14,002 nucleotides of DNA from Polyangia bacterium (GTDB lineage Bacteria > Myxococcota_A > Polyangia > Polyangiales > Polyangiaceae): NCBI GenBank assembly GCA_030433055.1, contig JAUILJ010000098.1:1-14002 (forward strand). The letters are read 5' to 3'. This document shows, in pieces, positions 1 to 7,421 of the stretch (its first letter is position 1; each line of letters opens with the position of its first letter). The notes beneath the pieces are model-generated. The model ran no database searches, was not told the DNA's origin, and was given only the letters and a program-made list of their open reading frames with translations. The position numbers were made by a program, and so were the translations under genes.

Positions 1-87
1 CACATTGTCGCCGCCCTGCACGATGCCGAACAGGGCGCGTCCTTCCTGGTCGCCAAAGGCTGCCTTGCAGCGCTCCGCCCAACGCAG
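1..87 (-). other. Tgt-like segment fused in frame to ThiC (chimeric junction)
   Basis: Read on the minus strand, these 29 codons match the region of bacterial tRNA-guanine(34) transglycosylase around its catalytic/substrate loop, with ALFGIVQGG as the diagnostic motif; this form resembles alphaproteobacterial Tgt more than a myxobacterial one. ThiC normally has EKLRWAE at this point and Tgt has LRWAER, so the crossover lies within the shared LRWAER codons (bases 70-87). That is about 18 bases of possible common sequence. No Tgt start, stop or separate ribosome site is seen between the parts. Confidence 0.7.
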
Positions 88-573
88 CTTCTCGACCTCT
101 TGGTCCGTCCCAGAGGAGATGGGAGAGGCTCCCATGTTGGCGTTGACCTTCGTCTTCGACGCGCGGCCGATGCTCATCGCGTCCAGCTGATAGCCCAGGT
201 GCACCTTGTTAGCCGGGATGATCAGACGCCCGGCGGCCACTTCGTCCCGCACTTGCTCGGGCGTCAGGTGCTGTTCCCGCACGGAAACTCGCGTCATCTC
301 GGGGGTCACCTGGCCAAGCCGGGCGTGCTCCAGCTGAGTCCGCGGCTCGAAGCCGTCGGGCGCAACCCAGGCGTCGCCCTGCTTGCGCCAGCCCTCGGGC
401 ATGAAGTCCCACGCGGTCTTGCCGCTCGGCGGGGGCATGCCAGGAGTGTCCGGCGAAGAAAACGCGAGGGGGCCCCCGATGTCAGCACGGTTCGCGAACG
501 AGCCGGGAGTGGTCCCCTCGGCAGTGCTGGAGGGATTGTGAGCGCCGCGCAACGGCAGGCTGTAGTCGGTCAT
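1..573 (-). CDS. thiC: Phosphomethylpyrimidine synthase ThiC, N-terminal part, running in frame into Tgt-like sequence at the window edge
   Basis: ThiC is a radical-SAM enzyme that converts aminoimidazole ribotide to HMP phosphate, the pyrimidine half of thiamine. Only the first 191 codons are in the window; the rest lies to the left. Residues about 45-60 (KTAWDFMPEGW) and 120-162 (AGRLIIPAN, then KVNANMGASP, then GTDQEVEKL) fit the N-terminal region of ThiC. The ATG at 573-571 follows the strong Shine-Dalgarno AGAGGA, and the TPP riboswitch upstream independently supports a thiamine gene. After residue 168 ThiC should continue with a WGADTVMDLSTG-like stretch. Instead residues 163-191 read LRWAERCKAAFGD and then RALFGIVQGG, which is a tRNA-guanine transglycosylase signature. 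The frame is open throughout, so this is a true fusion, a recombinant or a misassembly. The ThiC call for residues 1-162 is secure; the continuation is not ThiC. Confidence 0.85.
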   Translation of the reverse strand, partial: MTDYSLPLRGAHNPSSTAEGTTPGSFANRADIGGPLAFSSPDTPGMPPPSGKTAWDFMPEGWRKQGDAWVAPDGFEPRTQLEHARLGQVTPEMTRVSVREQHLTPEQVRDEVAAGRLIIPANKVHLGYQLDAMSIGRASKTKVNANMGASPISSGTDQEVEKLRWAERCKAAFGDQEGRALFGIVQGGDNV

Positions 574-575
574 AT

Positions 576-673
576 GTTCTTCCTCTTTGCTTTCACCGGA
601 GCGCTGCCTGCGCCCCACCTGCTGCTCGCGGGCCCCCCAGCGCGAGAAGCGCTGCGGTGAAAGAGAGGAGAAC
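576..673 (-). promoter_or_regulatory. thiC expression platform: long hairpin that sequesters the Shine-Dalgarno
   Basis: In the minus-strand transcript the 5' arm at 673-648 pairs with the 3' arm at 605-576. The parts are GTTCT/AGAAC (673-669 with 580-576), CCTCT/AGAGG (668-664 with 586-582), CTTTCACCG/CGGTGAAAG (663-655 with 598-590) and AGCGCT/AGCGCT (653-648 with 605-600). There is one C-C mismatch (654/599), a 3-base bulge and a 1-base bulge, about 25 base pairs in all. A second hairpin, CTCGCG/CGCGAG, sits in the loop (646-641 with 630-625). The AGAGG that is paired is the core of the thiC ribosome-binding site, 8 bases before the ATG. No U-tract follows, so this looks like translational rather than intrinsic-terminator control. 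It starts only two bases after the riboswitch P1 helix. The pairing is read directly; the regulatory role is inferred. Confidence 0.8.
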
Positions 674-675
674 TG

Positions 676-778
676 TCGCTTCCCTACGCCGGTGCAAACC
701 GGATCAGGTTCGACGGGTCCTTCTCAGCAGCCTTCGCTCGGCGACCTGTGCACCTCGCAGGGGCTGCGCCCCGAGCAA
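676..778 (-). promoter_or_regulatory. TPP riboswitch (THI element) in the thiC leader
   Basis: This aptamer binds thiamine pyrophosphate and represses thiamine biosynthesis genes. On the minus strand the conserved blocks are all present: CTGAGA at 727-722, ACCCGTCGAACCTGATC at 718-702, and CCGGCGTAGGGAAG near 692-679. Helices can be drawn as P1 TTGCT/AGCGA (778-774 with 680-676), P2 CGGG/CCCG (773-770 with 717-714), P3 GCAGCC/GGCTGC (767-762 with 732-727), and P5 CCGG/CCGG (702-699 with 692-689). The P3 tip carries a 29-base extension (761-733), a common variable P3a position. The thiC gene directly downstream gives the expected context. Confidence 0.95.
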
Positions 779-852
779 CGGCGGGCAATGTAACGCGACG
801 TGACCTTCAGCGGTAGGCGATTCGCCACTTCGTCTGCGTTCTAGCGTAGTTT
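779..852. promoter_or_regulatory. Divergent intergenic region between the thiC leader and the M28 peptidase gene
   Basis: The 74 bases must hold the promoter of the thiC riboswitch transcript and probably that of the peptidase gene. I see no convincing -35/-10 pair on either strand. An 11-base perfect inverted repeat, GGCGA-T-TCGCC, lies at 816-826 and could be an operator, but it is short enough to be chance. Confidence 0.3.
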
Positions 853-3255
853 TTGGCGGTGCATTCCACCAGCAGAGCGCCCGGTAGCGCGTGGACCTGG
901 CGAGCAGCGCTGCGCCTGCTGGTGGTCCTGACCGCTGGCCTGCTCGCGCTGGGGCTCAGCTTCCGCGCCAGCGAGCCGCCGGCTGTGCTGCAACGCAGCG
1001 CCGCCGCCGAGCAGTTGTCGGCCCAGCGCGCGGTAGAGACCCTGGACTTGCTCCTGGGTGAGGGCCCGCACCCAACCGCGACCGACAAGAACCGCGAAGT
1101 CAGAGATCGCCTCCTCACGGAACTGCGTCGCATCGGCTACGCACCGAAGCTGCAGCACGCGCTGAGCTGCCGCCCGGGTGTGTGCGCCGAGGTGGACAAC
1201 GTCTTCGTGTCCATCCCCGGCAGCGAACCTGGCGCCGGCTCAATTCTGCTCACCGCCCACTATGACTCGGTGCCCGCGGCGCAAGGCGCCGGGGACGATG
1301 GTATCGGCACCGCTAGCCTCGTGGAGCTAGCCCGTGCGCTCAAGCACCGACCGAAGACCAAGCAGCACCTGCTCCTGCTGTTCACCGACGGCGAAGAGGC
1401 GGGCCTGCTCGGGATGCGCGCATTCGTGAGGCAAGAAGATTTCCGCGCGGTTAAATACGTGGTAAACGTCGAAGCGCGCGGCAATCGCGGCCCCGTCTTG
1501 CTCTTCGAGACCGCGAACGGCGACGCCCCCTTGGTCGCCGCCTACGCGGAGCACGCGCGGCACCCGCTGACCAGCTCGCTGTTTCAGAGCGTCTATCGTC
1601 AACTGCCCAACGACACCGACTTCAGCGTCGCCCTCCGCGCCGGCCGTCGAGGGCTGAACTTCGCCTGCATCGAGGGCGTCGAGCACTATCACACGGGCTA
1701 CGACGACCTGGAGCACCTCGACCCTCGTACGCTGCAGCACGCGCTGGACAACCTGGACGCGGCGCTGTCCGGCATCGACTCCATCGCAGGCACCCCCGAG
1801 GCAGCCAGCGTGAGCGCAGAACCGAACTATTTCGATCTGCTGGGCAGCCGAGTCGTCTTTCTTCCACGCTGGTTCGGCTATGTCGCCGCGCTGATCGGCC
1901 TGTTGGTCCCTTGCGCTATTGCCGCATGGCAACGTCGTCGCCTCGACTGGCGCGCGCTCTACGGTTCCTTGGGGCTCAGCCTGCTCGGGCTGGTGGTGAG
2001 CGTGGGCCTCAGCGCGGCTCTCGGCTGGCTGCTCCAGCGCGCCGGCCGCGCTCCATCGCCCTGGGTGGCTCACCCCGGGTGGATCGTCGTCTCTGGCGCT
2101 GGCCTTGGCCTGCTCTGGGTGTTCTGGCAGGCCGGCTTGAACCGCTCGAGACGGCTACCGAGCGTGGAGCAGAGCGTCGCTGGAGGACTGATATTCAGCC
2201 TGGTTGCCGTGGCGCTGCTGCGGTTGCTCCCCGGCGCCGCTTACCTCGCCTACCTACCTGGCCTCGGCCTCGCGCTGCTGAGTGGCGCCAGCGCCTTCGT
2301 CCGCGCGCGGCCCGGTGAAGGCGCGGTGATCGCAAACCGTGAGGAGCCGATCAAGCGCGGCCTGACCTGGGCGGTTTGGGGGTTAGGCGTGGCCGTCGGT
2401 TTCTGTGTGGCAATCGTCTGGCTCCCGGTGTTGATTCAGCTGTACGCAGCGCTGGGTCTGATCGCGCTCCCGGCGTTCGGCGCGCTGTGGCTACTCTGGG
2501 GGCTCTCCCTGTTGCCCCTGTTGCCCGCCCAGAGCCGCAACCTCGTGCCCTGGCTCGCCGCGCTGCTGGTCGGCTGCGCTGCAGTCGCGCTGCTCCAGGC
2601 GCCGTACACCAAGTCTGTACCTCAGCGCGCATCCGTTGGGGTGACCTACGACGTGACGGCGCGCACGGGTCGCGTCCTCGTCGACTCCAGCCAAGGCCCG
2701 GTCCCCCCCAAGCTCGCCGAAGGCCTGAAGTTGGACTCTGCACCGGGCCCCAGCTTTCCCTGGCTCGGGGGCTGGCGCGATCTCACCGAGAGCGGCCCGA
2801 GCGAGTGGAAGAGCCCGATTCGCTCCAGCCTCCGCCTGGTGCGCCGCGAGGCGTTTCCCGACGGATTCCACTACGAGCTCGACTGGCGCCGACAGCTGTG
2901 GGCAGAGGGCGTCAGCCTGAGCCTGCCGCAGGGAGTGCCAGTCGAACTGAGCTTCGAGCTCTCGAGCGGCGAGTCGCGAGCCGCCTTGCCCAGCGTGGTT
3001 CGAGGCCCCGCCGACGCTACCCGCAGCACACCGAACCTCTGGCAACGCTGGCTCTTCCTAGGAAACTCTCGCCAGCCCCTTCGCGTCCACCTCAAGCTCC
3101 CGCCCGATCGCTCCAAGTTCCAGGCGTTGGTGTGCGAGCACCGCTTCGAGCTCCCCGACGAGTGGGCTCGCAGGCTAGACACTCTGCGAGCCTCCAGCGC
3201 CGTGGCGTCGCAGTTTGGCGACAACGCCGTAATTTGCCACACGGAAACGTTTTAG
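853..3255 (+). CDS. Membrane-embedded M28 family zinc metallopeptidase (ERMP1/Fxna-like layout)
   Basis: A predicted aminopeptidase-type zinc enzyme of 800 residues. Residues 17-36 form an N-terminal membrane segment; the M28 catalytic domain follows (about 55-300). Likely metal and catalytic residues are visible: H136 in AHYDSV, D148 in GDDG, E181/E182 in DGEEAG, E207 in NVEARG and H280 in YHTGYDD; NDTDF before the last histidine also fits. The fourth ligand position is Glu rather than the usual Asp, as in the eukaryotic ERMP1/Fxna branch. Residues about 337-585 hold roughly eight hydrophobic helices, and a soluble C-terminal domain of about 215 residues follows. The catalytic and C-terminal domains probably lie outside the cytoplasm. 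The start is uncertain: TTG at 853 or GTG at 859, neither with a clear Shine-Dalgarno. The gene converges on the TPR gene with 39 bases between stops and no visible terminator. The substrate cannot be told from sequence. Confidence 0.9.
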   Translation: MAVHSTSRAPGSAWTWRAALRLLVVLTAGLLALGLSFRASEPPAVLQRSAAAEQLSAQRAVETLDLLLGEGPHPTATDKNREVRDRLLTELRRIGYAPKLQHALSCRPGVCAEVDNVFVSIPGSEPGAGSILLTAHYDSVPAAQGAGDDGIGTASLVELARALKHRPKTKQHLLLLFTDGEEAGLLGMRAFVRQEDFRAVKYVVNVEARGNRGPVLLFETANGDAPLVAAYAEHARHPLTSSLFQSVYRQLPNDTDFSVALRAGRRGLNFACIEGVEHYHTGYDDLEHLDPRTLQHALDNLDAALSGIDSIAGTPEAASVSAEPNYFDLLGSRVVFLPRWFGYVAALIGLLVPCAIAAWQRRRLDWRALYGSLGLSLLGLVVSVGLSAALGWLLQRAGRAPSPWVAHPGWIVVSGAGLGLLWVFWQAGLNRSRRLPSVEQSVAGGLIFSLVAVALLRLLPGAAYLAYLPGLGLALLSGASAFVRARPGEGAVIANREEPIKRGLTWAVWGLGVAVGFCVAIVWLPVLIQLYAALGLIALPAFGALWLLWGLSLLPLLPAQSRNLVPWLAALLVGCAAVALLQAPYTKSVPQRASVGVTYDVTARTGRVLVDSSQGPVPPKLAEGLKLDSAPGPSFPWLGGWRDLTESGPSEWKSPIRSSLRLVRREAFPDGFHYELDWRRQLWAEGVSLSLPQGVPVELSFELSSGESRAALPSVVRGPADATRSTPNLWQRWLFLGNSRQPLRVHLKLPPDRSKFQALVCEHRFELPDEWARRLDTLRASSAVASQFGDNAVICHTETF

Positions 3256-3294
3256 CCCAGCTCGCCCCGCAGCGCGGCTCCCCGAGCCCGAGCC

Positions 3295-6200
3295 TCAGCC
3301 TGGCTGCGCCAGAGCTCGCTCCAGCTCCGCTGCGCGCCCAGGATCGATGCTGGCCAACGTGTACTGCTGTTGCTGCGCCGCAGGCATGTTGCCAGAACGA
3401 GCGAAGCACAGCGCGAGCTCGAACAGCACCTCAACGTTGCGCGGAGACAGGCGCAAGGCGTGTTGGTACGGCGAAACGGCTTCACCGTAGTGTCCGAGCC
3501 GAGCCAGCGTGCTAGCCAGCTTGAGCTGGGCCTGGAGATCATTCGGCCGCAACAGCGCTACCTGACGCAGCGCTGCCACGGCCTCGTCGAGGCGCCCCAG
3601 CTGCAGCAGAATACGGCTGGTGTTCGCGTAGATGTCGGGATCCTCGAGCCCAAGCTCCAGAGTTGCTCGATAGGCACCGAGCGCCTCGTCCAGACGCCCA
3701 ACCCGCATGTAGACGAAGGCCAACGCGGCCCGCAGCACGCCGTCACTCGGCGCAGCCTCCACCGCGGCCTCGAGCTCACGGGTAGCCTCCACATCGCGCC
3801 CGAGGTGTGTCAATGCCAGCCCAAGCCCGGTACGGGCGGTGACGAGGCTGGCGTCCATGCTGAGTGCCTTGCGGAAACTATCGATAGCCTCCGAGTGGCG
3901 CCCCTGGGCGCTCAGCAACGCCGCACGCTGGCGCACGTAGTCGGCATTTTCCGGGTCGATCCCACAGGCTTTGTCGACGCTCGCCAGGGCCGCCCCGGGA
4001 TCGCCAAGCGCGGTCTGCGCCCGCGCGAGATCGAACAAGATCGCCGCGTTGTTGCCGTCGAGCTGGCTCGCCTGATCCAGGCGAATCTTTGCTTCGGGGG
4101 CCCGTCCACCTTTGAGCAAGCAGCGCCCGAGGGCGTACACCAGCTTGGGATCCTGAGAGCTCCGCTCCACCAGCTGCTGGTAGGCCGAGATGGCTTGGTC
4201 CAGACGCCCGGTGCGCTCACTCGCCTCGGCGAGCAGCTCCTGAGCTTCGACGTCCGACGGGTTCACGTTCAGCGCAGTGCGCGCTTCGTTGCCCACGTCC
4301 TCGAAGCGATCCAGCTCGCGATAAGCACGAGCGAGCTTCACGTGGGCCCGCGCGTTCCCCGGCTCCGCAGCCGCAACACGCTCGAGCCACACCACCGCCA
4401 GCTTGTATTTCCCTTCGGATACGAGCAGGTCCGCGATCTTCGCGGGGATGCCCGGCAGGCTCGCGTCCACGGCGAACGCCTGTTCATAGGCCTCGATCGC
4501 TCCGGAGGTGCGCTTGGCCTCCAGGCGTGCCTCTGCCAGCTGCAACACCAGCGGCGCAACTCCCGGCGCCAGCCGCACCAGCTCCTCGAGCTGTTCGATG
4601 TGCTCGTCCTTGCGCCCTGTGCGCTCGTAGGCGGATGACAGCTGTGCGCGGAGCACGCGGCTGCTCGGTTCGCCCTTGAGCGCCGTGCGCAGCGGCAAGA
4701 TCGCCTCCTCGAAGCGAGCGGCGCGCACCAGCAACCCCCCGAGTTCACCAAACAACGCGTACTCTTCGGGCGCTGCCTGGGTGGCGAGCGTCAGCTCGGA
4801 GATGGCCTCGTTCATGCGATCGAGCGCCACGTAGTTGCGCGCCAGGCCCTGACGCGATTTCACGTCGTCTGGGGCGATGCCCAGCAGCTGCTTGCGCGCT
4901 TGCATGGCGCTGCGATGATCGCCGAGCTGCTCGAAACAGGTCGCCGCCTGGCGAAACGCATCAGCGAAGTCCGGCACCAGCCGTGTTGCCTGACGGAAAT
5001 GATTGGCTGCTTCCTGGGTGCGTCCGAGGGTCATCAGCGCTGAGCCCAACTCGAACTGCGCCTGCCCGTCGTCCGGCTTCTGAGTGACCACCTGCTCGAG
5101 GTTTGCCGCCGCATCCGCTGCATTCCCCGAGACGCGCAACAGTTGACCCAGGTCGAAGCGTATGCCCACCTCGTGGGGGTGCTGCTGCAGCACCGCGGAC
5201 AGCGTCTCGATGGCTTCCCGCGTGCGGCCGAGCGCCTTCAGGGAGCCGCCCAGGTGCCGCGCGACCTCCGCGTTGTCTGGCTGGACCCACTGCACCTTCT
5301 CGAAGCACTCGACGGCCTCTGCGTGACGACCGCCTCCTGCGTGGACCTGGCCGAGCGCCAGGAGTAGCTCGGGGTTGTTGGGGTCCACCTTCAGGCCACG
5401 ACGCAACGTCAGCTCAGCTCCGTCGGTGTCGCCTGCCGCGACTTGAGCGAGGGCGAGCTGAGCGATCGTGGTGACGTCTTCTGGGCGCTGAGACGCCGTC
5501 TTCTTCAGCGTATCGATCGCCTGGTTGGTCTCGCCGAGCACACGCTGCGAAGTGCCGAGGTAGCCCAGCACATCCAGGTCTTCTGGCTTCGCCTCGAGGG
5601 CGCGCTGGAAGTGCCCCACGGCAACCAGGTGCTCTCCCAACTTCTGATAGGAGAGCCCGAGCGGCACACGGATGTCGAAGTTCGTCGGTTGCAGCTGCGC
5701 GGCTGCCTCGAGCGCACGGATCGCCTCGCGATGGCGGTCGAGGGAGCGATACACCTCGCCCAGGCGCTGATGCGCGGTCGCCAGCTCTGGGCGCAGCTCC
5801 GCGGCGCGCTGGAGGGGCTCCAGCGCCTCGGCAAAGCGCGCGAAGCCTTGGAGGATCGTGCCCATCTGGAGCAGCGCATCGGGGTTCTCCGGGCGCACCT
5901 TGACCGAGCGACGATAGGCGTCGAGAGCCTTGTCGAGGTTACCCTCGGCCTGCTGCTGGTTGGCGAAGGTGTCGAGCACGTCGGGGTCCGACGGGTTGAT
6001 CTCCACCGCGCGCTCCAGGGCCTTGGTCGCCTCCGCGCGCCGGTTGAGCTTCGCGTAAGACACTCCGAGGTTCGCCCATGCGTACCCCGATCGCGGGTCG
6101 ATGCTCGTGGCTTGCTCCAGCTCAGCGGCGGCCTCGATGTACTTGCCGAGCGAGTTGTAGGCAGCGCCAAGCCCAGCGTGAGCGAGCCCATTGGGTTCCT

Positions 6201-7071
6201 CGCTGAACGCCTGGGCGTGCTCGAACGCCTGCACGGCCTTCTCCGCCTCTCGCAGGCGCAACAGCACCTGGCCATGCTCGACCGCCAGAGCTGGGTCCTT
6301 GGGACTCAGCTGGCGAGCGCGCTCGTACCCACTCTGCGCTTGATCGTCGCGCCCAAGCTCGCGGCATATCCGTGCGGCTTCGTTGGCGGCTTCTACGTGA
6401 CTGGGTTCCAGCGCAACGACCCGCTCGAAGGCTTCCAGGGACTCTTCCAGGCGCCCGAGCTTGCGCAGCGCGCGCCCGCTCTGCTCCCACGCCTCCTGAC
6501 AGTCGTGTTTCAGGCCCAGGGCCCGCTGCATCAACGTGTGCAGCTCTTCATTGCGCTCCAGAGCGGCGAACGAACGCCCCAGCTCGAGCATCAGCCCGAG
6601 CTCCGGTTGAGTGTTGAGCGCGCCCTCGTACGCCAGCACCGCCAGGTCGTGTTGCTCTAGCTTCGCGCGCAGGCGGGCCGCCGCGACCAGCAGGTCGTTT
6701 CTCTGCGGATTCAGCCGGATGGCCTTGTCGTAGGCCTCCACGGCGCGTTCGTTCTCGTCACGCTCCGCAGCGGTCTCCGCGAGCATCACGTAGCCGTCGA
6801 AGAAATCCGGCTGGTGCTTGGTCGATTCGCTGAAGGCGTCTGCCGCCTCGGCGATGTTCCCAAGCTCCCGCGCCACCAGACCGAGCTGGTAGTGCGCGTC
6901 GGAGTTGTCCGGCTTGTTCTTGATTGAACGCCGGAACGCATCGGCCGCCTCCGCGGGACGCCCCATACGGACCAACGTGCGGCCCAAATGGAACCGCTTC
7001 CAAGGATCGTTTGGATGCAGCAGTAGCTGCGTCTTGAGTCGATCCAGCGTCTCCTCGAGTTGTTCGCTCAT
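3295..7071 (-). CDS. Giant tetratricopeptide-repeat protein (36 tandem TPRs)
   Basis: A 1258-residue protein made almost entirely of TPR units, which form helical-hairpin solenoids for binding other proteins. After a 22-residue N-terminus the sequence can be laid out as 36 consecutive repeats of about 34 residues, leaving a tail of about 12. Each shows the usual pattern: LG at helix A, A..A at positions 20/27 and P at 32 (for example LGVSYAKLNRRAEATKALER and LGEVYRSLDRHREAIRALEA). There is no signal peptide, membrane segment or enzymatic domain, so a cytoplasmic scaffold is most likely. The ATG at 7071-7069 has GGGGA a few bases upstream. It lies 95 bases after the small lipoprotein gene on the same strand and may be the last gene of the T6SS-associated operon, or have its own promoter. 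A specific role in secretion is inference from position only. Confidence 0.92.
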   Translation of the reverse strand: MSEQLEETLDRLKTQLLLHPNDPWKRFHLGRTLVRMGRPAEAADAFRRSIKNKPDNSDAHYQLGLVARELGNIAEAADAFSESTKHQPDFFDGYVMLAETAAERDENERAVEAYDKAIRLNPQRNDLLVAAARLRAKLEQHDLAVLAYEGALNTQPELGLMLELGRSFAALERNEELHTLMQRALGLKHDCQEAWEQSGRALRKLGRLEESLEAFERVVALEPSHVEAANEAARICRELGRDDQAQSGYERARQLSPKDPALAVEHGQVLLRLREAEKAVQAFEHAQAFSEEPNGLAHAGLGAAYNSLGKYIEAAAELEQATSIDPRSGYAWANLGVSYAKLNRRAEATKALERAVEINPSDPDVLDTFANQQQAEGNLDKALDAYRRSVKVRPENPDALLQMGTILQGFARFAEALEPLQRAAELRPELATAHQRLGEVYRSLDRHREAIRALEAAAQLQPTNFDIRVPLGLSYQKLGEHLVAVGHFQRALEAKPEDLDVLGYLGTSQRVLGETNQAIDTLKKTASQRPEDVTTIAQLALAQVAAGDTDGAELTLRRGLKVDPNNPELLLALGQVHAGGGRHAEAVECFEKVQWVQPDNAEVARHLGGSLKALGRTREAIETLSAVLQQHPHEVGIRFDLGQLLRVSGNAADAAANLEQVVTQKPDDGQAQFELGSALMTLGRTQEAANHFRQATRLVPDFADAFRQAATCFEQLGDHRSAMQARKQLLGIAPDDVKSRQGLARNYVALDRMNEAISELTLATQAAPEEYALFGELGGLLVRAARFEEAILPLRTALKGEPSSRVLRAQLSSAYERTGRKDEHIEQLEELVRLAPGVAPLVLQLAEARLEAKRTSGAIEAYEQAFAVDASLPGIPAKIADLLVSEGKYKLAVVWLERVAAAEPGNARAHVKLARAYRELDRFEDVGNEARTALNVNPSDVEAQELLAEASERTGRLDQAISAYQQLVERSSQDPKLVYALGRCLLKGGRAPEAKIRLDQASQLDGNNAAILFDLARAQTALGDPGAALASVDKACGIDPENADYVRQRAALLSAQGRHSEAIDSFRKALSMDASLVTARTGLGLALTHLGRDVEATRELEAAVEAAPSDGVLRAALAFVYMRVGRLDEALGAYRATLELGLEDPDIYANTSRILLQLGRLDEAVAALRQVALLRPNDLQAQLKLASTLARLGHYGEAVSPYQHALRLSPRNVEVLFELALCFARSGNMPAAQQQQYTLASIDPGRAAELERALAQPG

Positions 7072-7116
7072 CTTCCCCGGGCAGAGCAGACTACCCGAGT
7101 TGACCTGCCGCTTGGG

Positions 7117-7145
7117 GGTTCTTCGCCGGGCGAGAACCGGTTTTT
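7117..7145 (+). terminator. Hairpin followed by five T residues on the plus strand (possible terminator)
   Basis: GGTTC-T-TCG pairs with CGA-GAACC (7117-7125 with 7131-7138), with one bulged T and a CCGGG loop, followed on the plus strand by GG and five T (7141-7145). It has the shape of a weak intrinsic terminator pointing rightwards. All nearby genes point left, so it could stop antisense transcription out of the TPR gene. On the minus strand the hairpin lies in the 95-base gap before the TPR gene and has no U-tract, so it would not terminate the operon. Confidence 0.3.
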
Positions 7146-7166
7146 CGCACCCAGGATTTTCGACCT

Positions 7167-7421
7167 TCAGTGCTGAAATGGGCAGCGCCCATTCGGACAG
7201 TGGTCACGGTCATGAAACGCGTAACGTTCGCGCTGTCCGCAACCCACCGCCTCGTAGTGCTCGTTGCCCATGTAGGTCACGCGGACCGCTCGCTCATCGC
7301 AGTTGAACTCGGCTGCGGCGGAGTCACGCACCAGTGACTCGTTTCCCCCACAGCCAACCAGCGCCCAGGCGCCCAGCAGCAGGCACCCCTGACGCAGTGC
7401 ACCACGGCGCCAGCGGTTCAC
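7167..7421 (-). CDS. Small cysteine-containing lipoprotein
   Basis: An 84-residue protein beginning at GTG 7421-7419, which overlaps the stop of the SH3-domain gene (GTGA) and follows GGGAG at 9-base spacing, so translational coupling is likely. Residues 4-12 are basic and polar, 13-23 hydrophobic, and LVGC at 21-24 is a lipobox with lipidated Cys24; Gly at +2 is compatible with outer-membrane sorting. The mature part has Cys at 41, 61, 75 and 80 in the pattern FNCDERAVRVTY...VGCGQRERY, which I recognise as recurrent in small myxobacterial lipoproteins of unknown role. No similarity to TssJ's beta-sandwich can be claimed from this short sequence. Its place behind tssM and the SH3 gene makes an envelope partner of the T6SS a reasonable guess. 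A longer upstream start exists in frame but lies deep inside the preceding gene. Confidence 0.75.
   Translation of the reverse strand: MNRWRRGALRQGCLLLGAWALVGCGGNESLVRDSAAAEFNCDERAVRVTYMGNEHYEAVGCGQRERYAFHDRDHCPNGRCPFQH

Noticed and set aside
590..663. thiC leader hairpin as an intrinsic terminator
   Set aside because: No U-run follows the stem; the 3' arm runs into the Shine-Dalgarno, so translational sequestration fits better.
3256..3294. Bidirectional terminator between the converging peptidase and TPR genes
   Set aside because: The 39 bases hold no inverted repeat with a T-run on either strand.
3370..4638. Long plus-strand open frame (422 codons) opposite the TPR gene, and a similar one at 5443-6660
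   Set aside because: These are the antisense of strongly GC-biased TPR codons. The products show no domain and the minus frame has clear repeat periodicity.
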